Shown here piece by piece: positions 34,810 through 43,431 of a stretch of 64,000 nucleotides of DNA. The notes under the pieces are model-generated. The model was not told the origin of the DNA. It made no database searches and was given only the letters and a program-made list of their open reading frames with translations. The translations under genes and the position numbers were made by a program. The number at the start of each line of letters is the position of its first letter. Within the stretch, counting starts at the first letter, position 1. The DNA is taken from contig NZ_JAFCLZ010000010.1 of NCBI RefSeq assembly GCF_018130165.1, forward strand, positions 186,001 to 250,000. Reading direction: 5' to 3'. This DNA is from Bradyrhizobium sp. JYMT SZCCT0180. GTDB lineage: Bacteria > Pseudomonadota > Alphaproteobacteria > Rhizobiales > Xanthobacteraceae.

Positions 34810-35783
34810 TGCAGCAGCGCCGCTGCCGCCGACTCGTCCGTGACGAGGCATCGCACATAGCGCGCGTTCAGAATGCCGCGGATCACCGGCGCCTTGGGTA
34901 ACCCGCCCGAGGCCAGGATGGAGATCGGATACGCCTTAAGCTCCTGCGGGCTCAGCGCCATGACTCGGGAATTGAGAGGGTGGTCGACCGGGCGGCCGTA
35001 TTCGTCCAGATACGTTCCGAGCAGGTCGCCGACCGCGCCCGCCTTGCGCAGTCCGTCCAGTGATTCATTCACAATATGGGTCGCCGCGAGCAGCGAGCGT
35101 GGTGTCAGGTCGCCGCAGGATACCAGCGCGATCTGGCCTTCGCGAGCCCGGCGCATCACGTCCGCGAGTCCGTAGTGCGTCAGGAGTGTGGAACGGCTCT
35201 CGACCGAAGGGCAATAGATCGGTGCCGCGACGTAGTAGCATTCGGCGCCTATCAGCCGAGCAAACTCGGTCGCGACCTCGAACGTGTTGGTGCCGGCGCC
35301 GCGCGTCATGCCGCCCATCAGGGAGGTCACCCAGCTGCGGGCGAATCGTCGCTGCTTGAGCGTGCGCGCGGCGGCTCGGAGCGTGCGGCCCCAGCCGACG
35401 CCGAGGCCAATGCCATCCTTCAGCAGGGGGTGAAGCATCGTGCTCGCGGCTTCGCCGATCACCTGTTGCAGCGCATCGGGATCGGGCAGGCTGGGTACCA
35501 CCGAAACATCGTCGAGCGCGAAGCGCGCCTTCAGCTTCTCTTCCAGCGCAACGCAGTTGGCGAGCGGCAGCTTGATCTCGACGCTGACGAGCCCGTCCTG
35601 CCGTGCCTGCCCCAGCAGCTTGTTGACCTTGAGCCGCGTCAACCCGAGCCGATCGGCAATCTCCTGCTGCGTCATCGCGCCGACGTAGTAATACCAGCAG
35701 GCTCGAGCCTGGATTTGCGCTTCGGCCAGGTCCTCGGCGTTGATACGCATTGTCGTCGTTTCGCTGTCTGATGTGTCGCTCAC
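34806..35783 (-). CDS. SorC/DeoR-type transcriptional regulator (first paralogue)
   Basis: A 325-residue regulator with an N-terminal helix-turn-helix (MTQQEIADRLGLTRLKVNKLL) and a C-terminal sugar-phosphate-sensing domain (GLGVGWGRTLRAAA, TSLMGGMTRG, ALVSCGDLTPRSLL). GTG at 35783 has a GAGG site just upstream; an internal ATG at 35750 is a weaker choice. It lies between the polyol dehydrogenase (80 bases upstream) and the coupled FGGY kinase, so it probably senses the kinase product or a related sugar phosphate and controls this operon. It is clearly paralogous to the regulator at 47466-48413. Confidence 0.9.
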   Translation of the reverse strand: MSDTSDSETTTMRINAEDLAEAQIQARACWYYYVGAMTQQEIADRLGLTRLKVNKLLGQARQDGLVSVEIKLPLANCVALEEKLKARFALDDVSVVPSLPDPDALQQVIGEAASTMLHPLLKDGIGLGVGWGRTLRAAARTLKQRRFARSWVTSLMGGMTRGAGTNTFEVATEFARLIGAECYYVAAPIYCPSVESRSTLLTHYGLADVMRRAREGQIALVSCGDLTPRSLLAATHIVNESLDGLRKAGAVGDLLGTYLDEYGRPVDHPLNSRVMALSPQELKAYPISILASGGLPKAPVIRGILNARYVRCLVTDESAAAALLQ

Positions 35784-35863
35784 AACCTCACCTCACGCAT
35801 ACACCGGCTTCATCGTGATGCTCCCATTTGCTAGTGGCGGCCAGGTGCCATTCGGGCGTCGGT

Positions 35864-36886
35864 TCAACTCCCCTTGAGATCGACGAGGACCTTGACGTAG
35901 CCGGGCGCATTGCCGGCCAGCGCCGTGAACACGCCAGGCGCTTCCTCAAGCGCGACGCGGTGGGTGACGATCGAGCGTACGTCGATCTTCCCCGCTGCGA
36001 GGAACTCAATGGCGCGCGGATAGACGTCGCCCATCCGCCGCGCGAACTTGATATTCAGGCCGCGGCGGCGGGCGTCCGCGGCCGGCAAGGTGTAAATGTC
36101 GCCGTCGGGAATGCCGACCAGCACGATCCGCCCCCCGATGCGCGTCGCGGTTACGGCGTCGCGGAAGCCAAACGGCGAATTCGTCGCTTCCAGTACAAGG
36201 GGGCAGCCGCCCTTGGACCATTCTGCAATGTCGGCGGCGCTTTCCCCGACGCGATCGGCGCCGATCTTTTCGGCCGTTGCGCGGCGATGCGGCAGCGGAT
36301 CGCAGGCGAGGACCTCACCGGCGCCGGCAGCTTTCAACACCTGGACGATGAGCAGGCCGATCGGGCCGCAGCCCAGCACGGCCACGCGTTCGAGCATGCG
36401 TGGCTTGGCGAGCCCGACGGCGTGAATGGCGACGCCGAGCGGCTCCAGCATGACGGCATCCAGCGCGTCGAAGCCATTCGGTAGCGCGACGAGCTGCGAC
36501 CTTGGTGCCCAGATGCGCTCCGTCATCGCGCCGTCGAAGGGAGGAGCTCCAATGAATTCAACGTTGGGGCAGAGGTTGGGATGGCCCTCATGGCACCAGT
36601 CGCACCGACCGCATGCCTTGTTCGGATCGACGGCAACGAGCTGGCCGCGCATGAGACCGAGCTCCTCGACGTCCTGACAGAGATAGCCGCCGAACTCATG
36701 CCCGGGGACAAAGGGTTCGTTGATAAGCGCGCTGCCGATACCGCCGTCCTTGAAATAATGCAGATCGCTGCCGCAGACGCCGACCGAGGCGACATCCATC
36801 AGGACTTCGTCCTCGCGGCCCTCGCGTAGATTGAACTGCGCTACCCGCGCTTTGTTGGCCCCGTCGATGAAGAGAGCTCGGCTCAT
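35864..36886 (-). CDS. Zinc-dependent medium-chain polyol dehydrogenase
   Basis: A 340-residue MDR-family dehydrogenase of the sorbitol/idonate/threonine type. Catalytic-zinc ligands are Cys38, His63 and Glu64; the structural-zinc loop CGRCDWCHEGHPNLC carries Cys92, 95, 98 and 106. The nucleotide fold is AVLGCGPIGLLIVQ. It should oxidise a secondary alcohol of a polyol or sugar acid with NAD. ATG at 36886 follows an AGGG site. First gene of a leftward operon with the SorC regulator and FGGY kinase; an AT-rich region with dyads lies upstream. Confidence 0.9.
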   Translation of the reverse strand: MSRALFIDGANKARVAQFNLREGREDEVLMDVASVGVCGSDLHYFKDGGIGSALINEPFVPGHEFGGYLCQDVEELGLMRGQLVAVDPNKACGRCDWCHEGHPNLCPNVEFIGAPPFDGAMTERIWAPRSQLVALPNGFDALDAVMLEPLGVAIHAVGLAKPRMLERVAVLGCGPIGLLIVQVLKAAGAGEVLACDPLPHRRATAEKIGADRVGESAADIAEWSKGGCPLVLEATNSPFGFRDAVTATRIGGRIVLVGIPDGDIYTLPAADARRRGLNIKFARRMGDVYPRAIEFLAAGKIDVRSIVTHRVALEEAPGVFTALAGNAPGYVKVLVDLKGS

Positions 36887-36967
36887 AAACCCTGCACCCG
36901 GCTTGTCCGGGTCCCCTCGTGGGACATTCCTATCTTGCTCTATTACATTCGTGTTTTAGAAGATGCA

Positions 36968-36974
36968 ACATATG
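36968..36974. promoter_or_regulatory. ACATATG motif shared with the ugp-like promoter
   Basis: ACATATG occurs here in the AT-rich promoter of the operon encoding one SorC regulator, and again, as ACATATGT at 40938-40945, upstream of the operon encoding the other. A common operator half is possible but the motif is short. Confidence 0.25.
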
Positions 36975-37003
36975 AAAAATTTAAAAAACATTTGTTTGAC
37001 GAT

Positions 37004-37018
37004 CGAAATCCAGTTTCG
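37004..37018. promoter_or_regulatory. Inverted repeat, possible SorC operator
   Basis: CGAAA-TCCAG-TTTCG is a perfect 5-bp dyad with a 5-base spacer, nested between GATCG (37001) and CGATC (37022). It lies about 120 bases upstream of the polyol dehydrogenase start, in the AT-rich promoter segment. Assignment to the SorC regulator rests on position only. Confidence 0.35.
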
Positions 37019-37388
37019 CTGCGATCTTTAGAAATCTAGTTATCTCAATCGCTTAGGAGAGGTTTGGAGCGCGATCTGCTTTCACGAAGATCAGTGTTTG
37101 CGGTCGGCAGCGGACCTGCTGCACGGTGCGAACGTGGAGCTGTCCTCATCCCAAAACCGGAGCGATGCGCCATCCACAAGCTCAATGTCGAATCCCCGCC
37201 GGAGGCACGATCAACCGCCGAGGCGATGATCGCGAACCGGCGCATGCAGATATTGCCTCTGCTTTCACGGAAGTCTGGGCCCGCGCCGATCACTGGAGGG
37301 CGTCGATCCGCACAAGCATCGCGATCCATTGAAGACGACTTCCAGGGTCCGATCCAAACTGCGCGTGCGTATCACGGCAGCGCGCTGA

Positions 37389-37583
37389 ACATCGCGATGC
37401 AAAGCAAACGCCGGCCTGCTGGAGTTTGGCCTCACCGCCTGTCGCCGCGTGCTGTCGCGGGAAGAGCCTAACGAACTGGTGGAGCACCTGCGGGCGGCGC
37501 TGCGCGAAATCGAGGCGCGGCCTCCGGTCGAGCAGGCTCCTGGAGGTGCGTCAGTTGCGGATGCATCCCGGCGTTCCGCATGA
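37389..37583 (+). pseudogene. Possible 3' gene remnant
   Basis: An open frame without a usable start reads like helical protein (LLEFGLTACRRVLSREEP, then LVEHLRAALREIEARP) and ends with TGA at 37581. The upstream part of the same frame is stopped at 37386. It could be the end of a decayed gene or chance in GC-rich DNA; I do not recognise a family. Confidence 0.25.
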
Positions 37584-37630
37584 TAGGCTGACTGACATAA
37601 AGATAAGCAAACCTTGGGAGGAGAGCGATC

Positions 37631-38986
37631 ATGCATCCGACTGGTGCGCAAACGTCTTCGCCGCAATCGCTGGCGTTGGAGAGCGGGGAACTCAAGGCGG
37701 TATTCTCGAAGGTTAGCTGGCGCCTCATCCCGCTGTTGCTGATCGCTTACATGATCGCCTATCTCGATCGCATCAACATCGGCTACGCGCAGCTGCAAAT
37801 GAAGCAGACTCTGCCGTTCGACGATGCCGTCTACGGCCTGGGCGCGGGAATATTTTTCATCGGATACTTTTTGTTTGAAGTGCCGAGCAACCTTCTCCTG
37901 GAGAGGATCGGTGCGCGCAAGACGCTGTTGCGTATCATGGTGCTCTGGGGGCTGACCGCATCGGCCATGATGTTCGTGTCCACGCCGCTGCAGTTCTACG
38001 TGTTGCGATTCCTGCTCGGTGTCTTCGAGGCAGGTTTTTTCCCAGGTGTCATTCTGTATTTCACCTATTGGTATCCATCGGTGCGGCGCGGCCAGGTCAT
38101 TGCGATCTTTATGTCCGCTACCACGATCATTTCCGTGCTTGCCGGACCGCTTTGCGGCGCTACCTTGAAATATTTCGACGGGGTCGGCGGGCTTTACGGT
38201 TGGCAATGGCTGTTCCTGGTGCAGGGACTGCCGGCGGTTTTTCTTGGGTTCCTGGTGTATTTCCTGCTGGAGGACAAGCCAGCGCATGCCAGCTGGCTCT
38301 CGAAGGACGAGAAGAAGCTGCTCGAAGACAGCCTTGCGCGTAACGTGAAGGGTGTCGAAAGGGAGCCTGCCGGCACGTTCGGCAGCCTGCTGCGGGATCC
38401 GAAAGTATATGCCCTCTCGCTCGTTTATCTGCTCCTGCTGGGTGCTACCTATACGATGGTGTTCTGGCTGCCGACCTTGATTCAAAGTTGGGGGATCAAG
38501 GATCTGTTGCTGGTCGGGATCTACGCGGCCATCCCTAACGCAGTCGGTGTCATCGGCATGATCCTGATCGGCCGGCATTCCGACAAGTGGCGCGAGCGGC
38601 GCTGGCATTTTGCAGCATGTGTGGTGATTGCTGCGATCGGCCTCTTCGCGACGACGCTGCTGCAGGGCAACCTGGTCGGATCGCTCCTGGCGCTGTCGTT
38701 CGCCGTGATCGGGATAGCGTCTGCCACGCCTCTGTTCTTTGCGTTGATCAGCGAATACCTCTCGGTCGGAGCTGCCGCCGGCGGCCTCGCGCTCATCAGC
38801 AGTCTCGGCAACCTCGGTCCGGCGATAAGTCCGACCATCAACGGGCTCATTGTCAGGAGCACAGGTGACAATACCTACAGCATGTATTTCGTGATTGCGC
38901 TCTACCTTCTGTCCGGGCTGCTCCTGCTCCTGACGATCCGGCCGACTTCAATCGCGGCTGTGCCGGCGCCGGCGGCTGCGCACTGA
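37631..38986 (+). CDS. MFS transporter, anion:cation symporter family (sugar acid/aromatic acid type)
   Basis: A 451-residue, 12-segment major facilitator. The first segments carry IPLLLIAYMIAYLDRINIGY and LGAGIFFIGYFLFEVPSNLLLERIGAR, the signature of the ACS family that imports tartrate, glucarate, galactonate, phthalate and similar anions by proton symport. A GGGAGGAG site six bases before ATG 37631 fixes the start. The setting between sugar dehydrogenase/lactonase genes fits uptake of a sugar acid. The hydrophilic central loop (KDEKKLLEDSL) is normal for the family. Confidence 0.88.
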   Translation: MHPTGAQTSSPQSLALESGELKAVFSKVSWRLIPLLLIAYMIAYLDRINIGYAQLQMKQTLPFDDAVYGLGAGIFFIGYFLFEVPSNLLLERIGARKTLLRIMVLWGLTASAMMFVSTPLQFYVLRFLLGVFEAGFFPGVILYFTYWYPSVRRGQVIAIFMSATTIISVLAGPLCGATLKYFDGVGGLYGWQWLFLVQGLPAVFLGFLVYFLLEDKPAHASWLSKDEKKLLEDSLARNVKGVEREPAGTFGSLLRDPKVYALSLVYLLLLGATYTMVFWLPTLIQSWGIKDLLLVGIYAAIPNAVGVIGMILIGRHSDKWRERRWHFAACVVIAAIGLFATTLLQGNLVGSLLALSFAVIGIASATPLFFALISEYLSVGAAAGGLALISSLGNLGPAISPTINGLIVRSTGDNTYSMYFVIALYLLSGLLLLLTIRPTSIAAVPAPAAAH

Positions 38987-39207
38987 CGGAACCTGACAGG
39001 ATGCCTGTTGAGTTGGGCGACTGCGACGCGTCGCGCCGGTAAAAGCGAGGGAGGTGAGCACGTGAGAGGCTTAGGTCGGGCCCTTTGATCTATGCTCATT
39101 TGCGGGCCCGCGTCTTCAAGATTTCCGACACCCCGATCGACGAAAGCCGGGAGGCCGGCCGGAAATGCGATGATGTCGGAAGCGGCGCGTTCATTGGCGA
39201 TTTCCAT

Positions 39208-40764
39208 TCAATCCACGTCGAACTTGACGCCTTGGGCCAGCGGCAGCGTGCGGCCATAGTTGATCGTGTTGGTAGCGCGGCGCATGTAGGCCTTCCAGGC
39301 ATCGGACCCGGACTCACGTCCGCCGCCGGTTTCCTTCTCGCCGCCGAATGCGCCGCCGATCTCGGCGCCGGAGGGGCCGATGTTCACGTTGGCGATACCG
39401 CAATCGGAGCCGCGCGCCGACAAGAAGGCTTCAGCCTCGCGCAGATCGTTGGTGAAGATCGAAGACGACAGCCCTTGCGGAACGGCATTGTGCAATTCGA
39501 TCACCGCATCGAAGTCGCTGTATTTGATGACATAGAGGATCGGCGCAAAAGTCTCGCGCTCGACCGTTCCGGTCTGTCCAGAGATCTCGACCAGCGCCGG
39601 GCGGACATAGAAGGCCGCGTCTGCGCCTGCCGCGGCGACGCGGTCGCCGCCGACAATGGCCGCACCGGCGGCCCTGGCTTCGCCGAGGGCGCGCTGCATC
39701 GATTCATACGCGTGTCCGTCGATCAGAGGGCCGACCAGATTGCCGGTGAGGGGATTGCCGACGGAAACGGACTGATAGACCTTCTTGAGGCGCGGTACGA
39801 AGCTGTCATAGATGCTCTCGTGAACGAAAAGGCGGCGCAGTGTGGTGCAGCGCTGGCCGGCAGTGCCCATGGCCGCGAAGGCGACGCCGCGCAGCGTCAG
39901 GTCGAGATCGGCGGTCGGCGTGACGACCGCCGCGTTATTGCCGCCGAGTTCCAGAATGGCGCGGGCAAAGCGCTGCGCGAGCTTCGGCGCGACGGCGCGT
40001 CCCATCGCGGTCGAACCGGTCGCCGAGACCAGGGGAACCCTGGTGTTGTTCACGAGGGCCTCACCGATCTCGCGCCCTCCGACCAGCACGGCAGACAATC
40101 CGTCGGGCGCTGCACCGCCATCGGCCTTGAAGCGCTTCAGGGCGCGGGCGAACAGCGCGTCCGTCGCCAAGGCGGTGAGGGGTGTTTTTTCCGACGGCTT
40201 CCAGACGATGCTGTTGCCGCAGACCAATGCCAGCGCGGCATTCCATGACCAGACCGCGACCGGGAAATTGAACGCCGAGATGATGCCGGTGACACCGAGC
40301 GGATGCCAGGTCTCCGCCATCCGGTGCTCGTGGCGCTCGGTCGCGATCGTCAAGCCGTAGAGCTGCCGGGAAAGCCCAACGGCGTAGTCGCAAATGTCGA
40401 TCATCTCCTGCACTTCGCCGAGACCTTCGGACTCGATCTTGCCGGTCTCGATGGAAACCAGCCGACCAAGCGCGCGCTTGCTGGCGCGCAACTCTTCGCC
40501 GAGCAGCCGCACCAGTTCACCGCGCTTGGGAGCAGGGATCAGGCGCCATTGCAGGAAAGCCGCATGGGCTTTTTCGATCGCCGAGGTCGCGCCGGCGGCG
40601 TCGATCTCCCTGACATGGGCCACGGTTTCACCGGTGATCGGGGTTCTCGCGACCAGCCTGCCACCGCTATAGCTGACGGGTTCGACACCGAGCTCAACCA
40701 GAAGCGCGTCGACCTCGGCCTTCAGCGAGAGGTCTTTGATTTTGACGGATTGTTTGTCTGACAT
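39208..40764 (-). CDS. ALDH7-type aldehyde dehydrogenase (aminoadipate-semialdehyde/piperideine-6-carboxylate dehydrogenase-like)
   Basis: A 518-residue NAD(P)-dependent aldehyde dehydrogenase. The general base Glu272 lies in ILELGGNNA and the nucleophile Cys306 in GTAGQRCTTLRRL. The SAFNFPVAVWSWNAALALVCGN block and the C-terminal IGGAFGGEKETGGGRESGSD segment are typical of the ALDH7A1/antiquitin branch, which oxidises 2-aminoadipate 6-semialdehyde from lysine breakdown or betaine aldehyde. ATG at 40764 gives normal family length; the longer frame to 40941 runs through promoter DNA. No lysine catabolic gene lies nearby, so the physiological substrate is uncertain. Confidence 0.85.
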   Translation of the reverse strand: MSDKQSVKIKDLSLKAEVDALLVELGVEPVSYSGGRLVARTPITGETVAHVREIDAAGATSAIEKAHAAFLQWRLIPAPKRGELVRLLGEELRASKRALGRLVSIETGKIESEGLGEVQEMIDICDYAVGLSRQLYGLTIATERHEHRMAETWHPLGVTGIISAFNFPVAVWSWNAALALVCGNSIVWKPSEKTPLTALATDALFARALKRFKADGGAAPDGLSAVLVGGREIGEALVNNTRVPLVSATGSTAMGRAVAPKLAQRFARAILELGGNNAAVVTPTADLDLTLRGVAFAAMGTAGQRCTTLRRLFVHESIYDSFVPRLKKVYQSVSVGNPLTGNLVGPLIDGHAYESMQRALGEARAAGAAIVGGDRVAAAGADAAFYVRPALVEISGQTGTVERETFAPILYVIKYSDFDAVIELHNAVPQGLSSSIFTNDLREAEAFLSARGSDCGIANVNIGPSGAEIGGAFGGEKETGGGRESGSDAWKAYMRRATNTINYGRTLPLAQGVKFDVD

Positions 40765-40937
40765 GAGGGGTTCTTTCCGAGGGCTCGCGTTGATTTCAGA
40801 GAAGGCGGCTGTCAGCGATTCTCGCCGCGCTCCCGGTCGATTGCGCCATACCCCACCATACACTGACCAGCCGGGCCTGAGCAGGCGTGCTCCCCGCAAC
40901 AAAATCCGTGTATCCGGCCCCCTTTCATCAAGGCGAC

Positions 40938-40945
40938 ACATATGT
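40938..40945. promoter_or_regulatory. Palindromic ACATATGT in the ugp-like promoter
   Basis: An 8-bp perfect palindrome lies within a larger GACA/TGTC dyad, about 75 bases before ugpB. It shares ACATATG with the promoter of the first SorC operon. Possible SorC-type operator; weak because short. Confidence 0.3.
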
Positions 40946-41019
40946 CATTATAGAAATACAAATGATCGAAGCCGGGGTTTGAACCGCCGGCTCACTGGAC
41001 CGCTGAGGGAGGATCACCC

Positions 41020-42357
41020 GTGAAGAAGATGGCATTCATTGCGGCTTTGTTCGGGGTTTTGGCGTTGGCTGCGCCCGCTCAGGCGGCGCGTGTCGAGGTG
41101 CAATGGTGGCACGCCATGAGCGGCGTACTGGGTGAACGGCTCAACGAGCTGGTCGAGAAATTCAACGCATCGCAGGATAAATATACCGTCGTGGCGGTCG
41201 CCAAAGGCAATTACGACGAAGTGACCAATGGCGTGATCGCGGCCTATCGTGCCAAGCGGCCGCCGGAAATGGTGCAGATCGCCGAACGTGGCTACATGAC
41301 CATGCTGCTGTCGGGCGCCGTGGTGCCGGTGCAGGAACTTCTGGACCAGAAGGGCTACAAGGTCGACTTCTCCGACTTCATCAAGCCGGTGGCGAGTTTC
41401 TGGAGCTACAAGGGCCGCATGTCGGCGATGCCCTTCAACTCCTCGACGCCGATCTTCTGGTACAACAAGGACCACTTCCAGAAAGCCGGCTTCGACAAGC
41501 CGGCTGCAACCTGGCAGGAGCTGGAGATGCAGCTCTACGCCATCAAGGCCAAGGGCGTCAGTGAGTGTGGCACGGTGCTGCCGGGCGACTTCTTCTGGAG
41601 CCTGCTGGAAAACTACAGCGCCATCAACAACCAGCCCTACGGTACGCTCGCCAACGGCTTCGACGGACTCGGCACCGAATTCGTCTACAACAAGACCAAG
41701 GTGGTCTCGCAGGTCGCGCGCCTGAAAAAATGGCTCGATGATGGCGTCATGCAGATCGCTGGCCAGGGCTTTAGCCCGGAACAATTGTTCACCTCCGGAC
41801 GCTGCTCGACCTTCGTCAATTCGACCGCGTCGCACGGCAATATCGAGCGCAACGCCAAGATCAACTGGAGCGCCACCTTCCTGCCGCACGAGAACGATAT
41901 CAATCCGCCGCTCAACAGCACCATTGGCGGTGGCGCCATCTGGGTGATGAAGGGGCACACGCCGGAACGCTACGACGCGGTCGCTGCCTTCCTCGATTTC
42001 GTTGCCCAGGCGGAGACGCAGGTGTGGTGGCATGGCGTGACCGGATATGTCCCGGCGACCAACAAGGCCTATGGGCTGGCGCGCGAGCGCGGCTATTATA
42101 AGGACCATCCGACCCGCGAGATTGCGGTGCTGCAACTCTCGCGCGGCACGCCCAACGACAATTCGCGCGGCTTCCGCTTTGGCAATTTCGTGCAGACGAT
42201 GCTGGCGCAGCGCAGCGAGGTGGAAGCGGTGTTCACCAGCCAGAAGCAGCCGCAGCAGGCGATGGATGACGCCGTCAAGCGCGGCAACGAGATCCTGCGC
42301 CAGTTCGAGAAGCTCAACGCCGGAAAAGGCACCGAGTGGGCCCCCGAGGCGAAATGA
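41020..42357 (+). CDS. ugpB: UgpB-like ABC transporter substrate-binding protein
   Basis: A 445-residue periplasmic binding protein of the glycerol-3-phosphate/glycerophosphodiester type. There is a Sec signal peptide at residues 1-22 (ALAAPAQA cleavage region). The mature protein starts with VEVQWWHAMSGVLGERLNEL, followed by PPEMVQIAERG and MPFNSSTPIFWYNKDHF, close to UgpB. GTG at 41020 follows a GAGGGAGG site with seven-base spacing. It opens a tightly coupled run with two permeases, a phosphodiesterase and phosphatases, which supports a phosphodiester ligand. No Pho box with correct spacing was seen upstream. Confidence 0.9.
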   Translation: MKKMAFIAALFGVLALAAPAQAARVEVQWWHAMSGVLGERLNELVEKFNASQDKYTVVAVAKGNYDEVTNGVIAAYRAKRPPEMVQIAERGYMTMLLSGAVVPVQELLDQKGYKVDFSDFIKPVASFWSYKGRMSAMPFNSSTPIFWYNKDHFQKAGFDKPAATWQELEMQLYAIKAKGVSECGTVLPGDFFWSLLENYSAINNQPYGTLANGFDGLGTEFVYNKTKVVSQVARLKKWLDDGVMQIAGQGFSPEQLFTSGRCSTFVNSTASHGNIERNAKINWSATFLPHENDINPPLNSTIGGGAIWVMKGHTPERYDAVAAFLDFVAQAETQVWWHGVTGYVPATNKAYGLARERGYYKDHPTREIAVLQLSRGTPNDNSRGFRFGNFVQTMLAQRSEVEAVFTSQKQPQQAMDDAVKRGNEILRQFEKLNAGKGTEWAPEAK

Positions 42358-43427
42358 AGGCAGGTAGCCCGATCGCAACGTCGTCGATCTGGCCGGAAGC
42401 GCCGGCAGCCCCACCTTCCGGCCTGGCCAGATCGCAGCACAAGTCGCCCGGCGAAACTGTCGCCGGTCGTAGCGCGGTGACGGAACGGGCCGGTCGGGCG
42501 CGGACGACCAAGCGCGGCCAGCCTGATCGGGAACCCGGACTGAAGCGAGCGAATTTCGGCCGCGGCGCCGGCCTTCCGACGCTGTTGCTGCTGCCGCAGG
42601 TGTTGATCCTGGTGTTCTTCTTCTTCATCCCATCGCTGCGGGCACTCACGCAGTCGGTCCTGTTGAGCGATCCGTTCGGCACCACCGTCCATTTCGTGTG
42701 GTTCGACAACTTCAAGGCGCTGTTTGCGAGCGGCGAGTATCGCCAATCGCTCGTGACGACGGCCTGGTTCACGGTGGCGCAGAACGTCATCACGCTGGCG
42801 ATTGCCGTCGTTCTGGCATTCGCCACCGACCGGGTGGTGCGCGCACGATCGGTCTACCGGACGCTCATCCTGCTGCCCTATGCGATCGCGCCCGCGATCG
42901 CCGGCATCCTGTGGGCGTTCCTGTTCAACCCGGTCGTTGGCCCGCTCGCACACATGTTGCACGGGCTCGGGATTTCCTGGGATCCCAATCGCAATCCGAA
43001 CGACGCGCTGTGGCTCGTGATCATGGCGGCGTCATGGAAGCACATCTGCTACGACTACATCTTCCTGGTGGTCGGCCTGTTGGCGGTGCCGGTCTCGTTG
43101 ATGGAAGCCGCCGCCGTCGACGGCGCCGGACCGGTCCGGCGGTTCTTTCTCATCGCGCTGCCGATGCTCGGACCGACCATCTTCTTTCTCGCCGTGATGA
43201 ATTTTATCTACGGCTTCTTCGAAACCTTCGCAATCATCGATGCCGTCACCCATGGCGGGCCGGCCGGCGCGACCAACATCCTGGTCTACAAGGTCTTCGT
43301 CGATGGTTTCATCAACCTCGACCTCGGCTCCTCGGCGGCGCAGTCGGTGCTGTTGATGAGCTTCGCGCTGATATGCACGCTGCTGCAATTCCGCTATTTC
43401 GACCACAAGGTCAATTACGGGGTCTGA
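42354..43427 (+). CDS. ugpA: UgpA-like ABC transporter permease
   Basis: A 357-residue inner-membrane permease. The ABC-type contact loop is EAAAVDGAGPVRRFFLIALPMLGP. About six segments follow an unusual 65-residue N-terminal extension rich in Pro, Ser and Arg, where UgpA proteins normally enter the membrane within about 15 residues. ATG at 42354 overlaps the ugpB stop (ATGA), giving the long form; an internal start could remove the tail, but no strong ribosome site was noticed there. Partners are UgpB and UgpE; the ATPase is not in this operon. Confidence 0.88.
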   Translation: MKAGSPIATSSIWPEAPAAPPSGLARSQHKSPGETVAGRSAVTERAGRARTTKRGQPDREPGLKRANFGRGAGLPTLLLLPQVLILVFFFFIPSLRALTQSVLLSDPFGTTVHFVWFDNFKALFASGEYRQSLVTTAWFTVAQNVITLAIAVVLAFATDRVVRARSVYRTLILLPYAIAPAIAGILWAFLFNPVVGPLAHMLHGLGISWDPNRNPNDALWLVIMAASWKHICYDYIFLVVGLLAVPVSLMEAAAVDGAGPVRRFFLIALPMLGPTIFFLAVMNFIYGFFETFAIIDAVTHGGPAGATNILVYKVFVDGFINLDLGSSAAQSVLLMSFALICTLLQFRYFDHKVNYGV

Positions 43428-43431
43428 CCGC

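Larger units (their letters stand above)
36887..37630. other. 744-base intergenic region between divergent sugar genes
   Basis: The part near 36930-37060 is strikingly AT-rich against the genome background and carries the dyad and motif listed separately. It is the likely promoter of the leftward polyol operon. From about 37060 to 37590 the DNA is GC-rich with scattered short frames, none with a ribosome site or recognisable domain, and one possible gene remnant. The transporter at 37631 has a strong GGGAGGAG site. No RNA gene was found. Confidence 0.55.

Noticed and set aside
36955..37033. Two TTTAGAA half-sites resembling the left half of an ICE element
   Set aside because: Neither is followed by a right half (TTCTAAA-like), and the genes are not iron-related.
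37064..37471. A 135-codon frame upstream of the MFS transporter
   Set aside because: Composition is basic and irregular, no ribosome site or domain is present, and it overlaps another more protein-like frame.
38996..39008. ACAGG-ATG-CCTGT hairpin after the MFS gene
   Set aside because: Only a 5-bp stem with a 3-base loop and no T-tract; too weak to call a terminator.
40921..40947. Possible Pho box (CTTTCAT ... ATGTCAT) before ugpB
   Set aside because: The two half-like sequences are 20 bases apart instead of the required 11-base repeat, and no third unit is seen.
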